DNA from: Propionibacteriales bacterium | GTDB lineage: Bacteria; Actinomycetota; Actinomycetes; Propionibacteriales; Propionibacteriaceae | NCBI GenBank assembly: GCA_030453285.1 | Contig: JAKDKP010000214.1 | Location: 1-5,352 of the forward strand | DNA: 5,352 bases | Direction: 5' to 3' | Part shown: positions 3,925 through 5,352 of the stretch, one piece after another | Position numbering within the stretch: position 1 is the stretch's first letter | Layout: every line of letters starts with the position of its first letter | Notes under the pieces: generated by a model | The model's database searches: none | What the model saw: only the letters and a program-made list of their open reading frames with translations | Told to the model about the DNA's origin: nothing | Position numbers and translations under genes: made by a program

Positions 3925-5352
3925 TTGCCGAGCACCGTTGAGCAGCTGAGCCCGTCGCGGGTGAAGATCACCATCGAGGTTCCCTTCGCCGAACTCAAGC
4001 CGAGCTTGGACAAGGCGTACGACGAGGTCGCCAAGCAGGTGAACATTCCCGGCTTCCGTCGCGGCAAGGTGCCGCCCGCGGTGATCGACCAGCGGGTCGG
4101 ACGCGGTGTGGTGCTGCAGGAGGCCATCAACGCGGCCCTGCCGGAGTTCTATGGTCAGGCCATCGCCGAGCACAAGGTGACGCCACTGGCCCAGCCCGAG
4201 ATCGAGGTCACCAAACTCGAGGACCGCGAGCTCGTCGAGTTCACCGCCGAGGTGGACGTACGGCCGGAGTTCGACCTCCCCGATTTCTCCGCGATCAACG
4301 CCGAGGTCGATGCCGTCGACGTCACTGACGAGCAGGTCACCGAGCAGCTCGACGGCCTGCGCCAGCGGTTCGGTTCGCTGAACCCGGTCGAGCGTGCCGC
4401 CGCCACCGACGATGTGGTCACCATCAACCTGGCTGCCACCAAGGACGGCGAAGCTCTGGCCGACGCCACAGCCGATGACCTCCAGTACAAGGTCGGCTCG
4501 GGCGGCATGCTCGACGGTCTGGACGAGGCCGTCGAGGGTCTCGCCGCCGGTGAGTCGAAGTCCTTCGTCTCCGAGCTGGTCGGCGGCCCCAACAAGGGTG
4601 AGTCGGTCGACGTCGAGGTCACTGTCACCAAGGTTGCCGAGCAGGAGTTGCCCGACGCCGACGATGACTTTGCCCAGATGGCCTCGGAGTTCGACACCAT
4701 CGACGAGCTCAAGGAGCAGTTGAAGGTCCGCCTCGGCGACATGGCGCGGGTCGAGCAGGCCAACAGTGCTCGCGACGTCGTGCTCGAGAAGGCGATCGCC
4801 GAACTCGACATCGACGTGCCCGAGGGCATCCGTGAGAACGAGCTGACCGCCCGTCGGCAGCAGATCACCCAGCAGCTCGCCCAGGCCGGCATGACCCTGG
4901 AGCAGTACTTGGCCGACACCGACGAGGCCGAGGACGAGGACGCCTTCTGGGCCGACGTGGACAAGCGCTCATCCGACGCGATCAAGGCACAGATGGTGCT
5001 GGACTCCTACGCCGACGAGAACGAGATCGGCGTCGACCAGAACGATCTGACCCAGCACATCCTGCAGGTCGCCCAGCAGTCCCAGCAGAACCCGGACGAG
5101 GTCGCCAAGCACATGGTCGAGCATGATCACGTAGCCGAGTACATGACCGAGATCCGGCGGTCCAAGGCGCTCGTCGCGATCGTGACCGCCGCCACCGTGA
5201 CCGACTCCAACGGCGACATCGTTGACCTGGCCCGCCCGGCCGATACCGAGGACGATGCCGACACCGAGGATGGTCAGGAAGCCGACGAGGTGTCCGGTAC
5301 GGTCACCGATGCCGACGGCGAGCCCGTCGAGGTCGAAGCCGTCGAGGTCGAA
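3925..5352 (+). CDS. tig: trigger factor, ribosome-associated chaperone/peptidyl-prolyl isomerase (3' end beyond window)
   Basis: Trigger factor docks beside the ribosome exit tunnel, holds emerging chains and isomerises X-Pro bonds. The N-terminal ribosome-binding domain (about 1-115) opens with STVEQLSPSRVKI and has the docking signature G43-F-R-R-G-K48. The FKBP-type domain is at about 155-238, starting NPVERAAATDDVV and including GSGGMLDGLDEAVEGLAAGE. The helical substrate-cradling domain covers about 240-430. An acidic tail rich in D/E begins near 436 and is still open at residue 476, a tail type common in actinobacterial homologues. The start is TTG at 3925: AGGAG (3913-3917) sits seven bases upstream, and the N-terminus matches the family (MxSTVEQLSP). 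In-frame GTG 3901 and ATG 3805 would add 8 and 40 unrelated residues and lack good ribosome binding sites. The ATG at 3920 is out of frame. In many actinomycetes clpP genes follow tig; that lies outside this window. Confidence 0.96.
   Translation, partial: MPSTVEQLSPSRVKITIEVPFAELKPSLDKAYDEVAKQVNIPGFRRGKVPPAVIDQRVGRGVVLQEAINAALPEFYGQAIAEHKVTPLAQPEIEVTKLEDRELVEFTAEVDVRPEFDLPDFSAINAEVDAVDVTDEQVTEQLDGLRQRFGSLNPVERAAATDDVVTINLAATKDGEALADATADDLQYKVGSGGMLDGLDEAVEGLAAGESKSFVSELVGGPNKGESVDVEVTVTKVAEQELPDADDDFAQMASEFDTIDELKEQLKVRLGDMARVEQANSARDVVLEKAIAELDIDVPEGIRENELTARRQQITQQLAQAGMTLEQYLADTDEAEDEDAFWADVDKRSSDAIKAQMVLDSYADENEIGVDQNDLTQHILQVAQQSQQNPDEVAKHMVEHDHVAEYMTEIRRSKALVAIVTAATVTDSNGDIVDLARPADTEDDADTEDGQEADEVSGTVTDADGEPVEVEAVEVE
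5323..5352 (+). repeat. 15-bp tandem repeat in the acidic tail of tig
   Basis: Two 15-base units (5323-5337 and 5338-5352) differ only in their first base. They share CCGTCGAGGTCGAA and encode PVEVE then AVEVE. The second unit ends exactly at the window edge, so the copy number may be higher. Repeats here keep the frame and lengthen the acidic tail. Confidence 0.7.

Noticed and set aside
4155..4985. 276-codon serine-rich minus-strand frame inside tig
   Set aside because: The serine/threonine-rich composition is the mirror of Glu/Asp/Ala-rich tig codons; there is no start signal or domain.

Overview
The window is high-GC DNA with strong third-position G/C bias. The gene content (actinobacterial-type trigger factor with an acidic tail, UbiB-like kinase, CCA-encoding tRNA-Gly) fits an actinomycete chromosome. 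I cannot name the genus from sequence alone. It reads as an ordinary chromosomal core region: I see no transposase, phage gene, CRISPR array or defence locus.

Layout, left to right. Bases 1-168 hold a very C-rich edge and the possible 3' end of a plus-strand ORF with a weak helix-turn-helix-like stretch. From 207 to 2210 (+) lies a UbiB/AarF (ABC1) atypical kinase of 667 aa, with membrane segments at both ends. Convergent to it (2276-2746, -) is a MarR-family regulator. Divergent from the regulator (2826-3455, +) is a six-to-seven-pass membrane protein of unknown function. The 80-bp space between regulator and membrane gene, plus the regulator's first codons, carries a good sigma-70-type promoter. 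That promoter is bracketed by two related palindromes whose centres are 42 bp apart, the expected layout of a small autoregulated MarR/target pair.

A hairpin at 3457-3476 separates the membrane gene from two minus-strand tRNA genes, tRNA-Gly(TCC) and tRNA-Pro(TGG), transcribed Pro then Gly. Divergent from the tRNAs, the trigger factor gene tig starts at a TTG codon (3925) and runs off the right edge, still open at codon 476.

The 232-bp tRNA/tig divergent region is rich in structure. It has a 14-bp perfect palindrome, a 7-bp hairpin, candidate promoters both ways, a long bulged hairpin in the presumed tig leader, and a GC hairpin just before the ribosome binding site. The 3' arm of that last hairpin can alternatively pair with the Shine-Dalgarno sequence. 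The two regulatory arrangements, the paired MarR operators and the possible tig leader switch, are the most interesting items. Both are inferences from inspection and need folding, comparative and binding tests.
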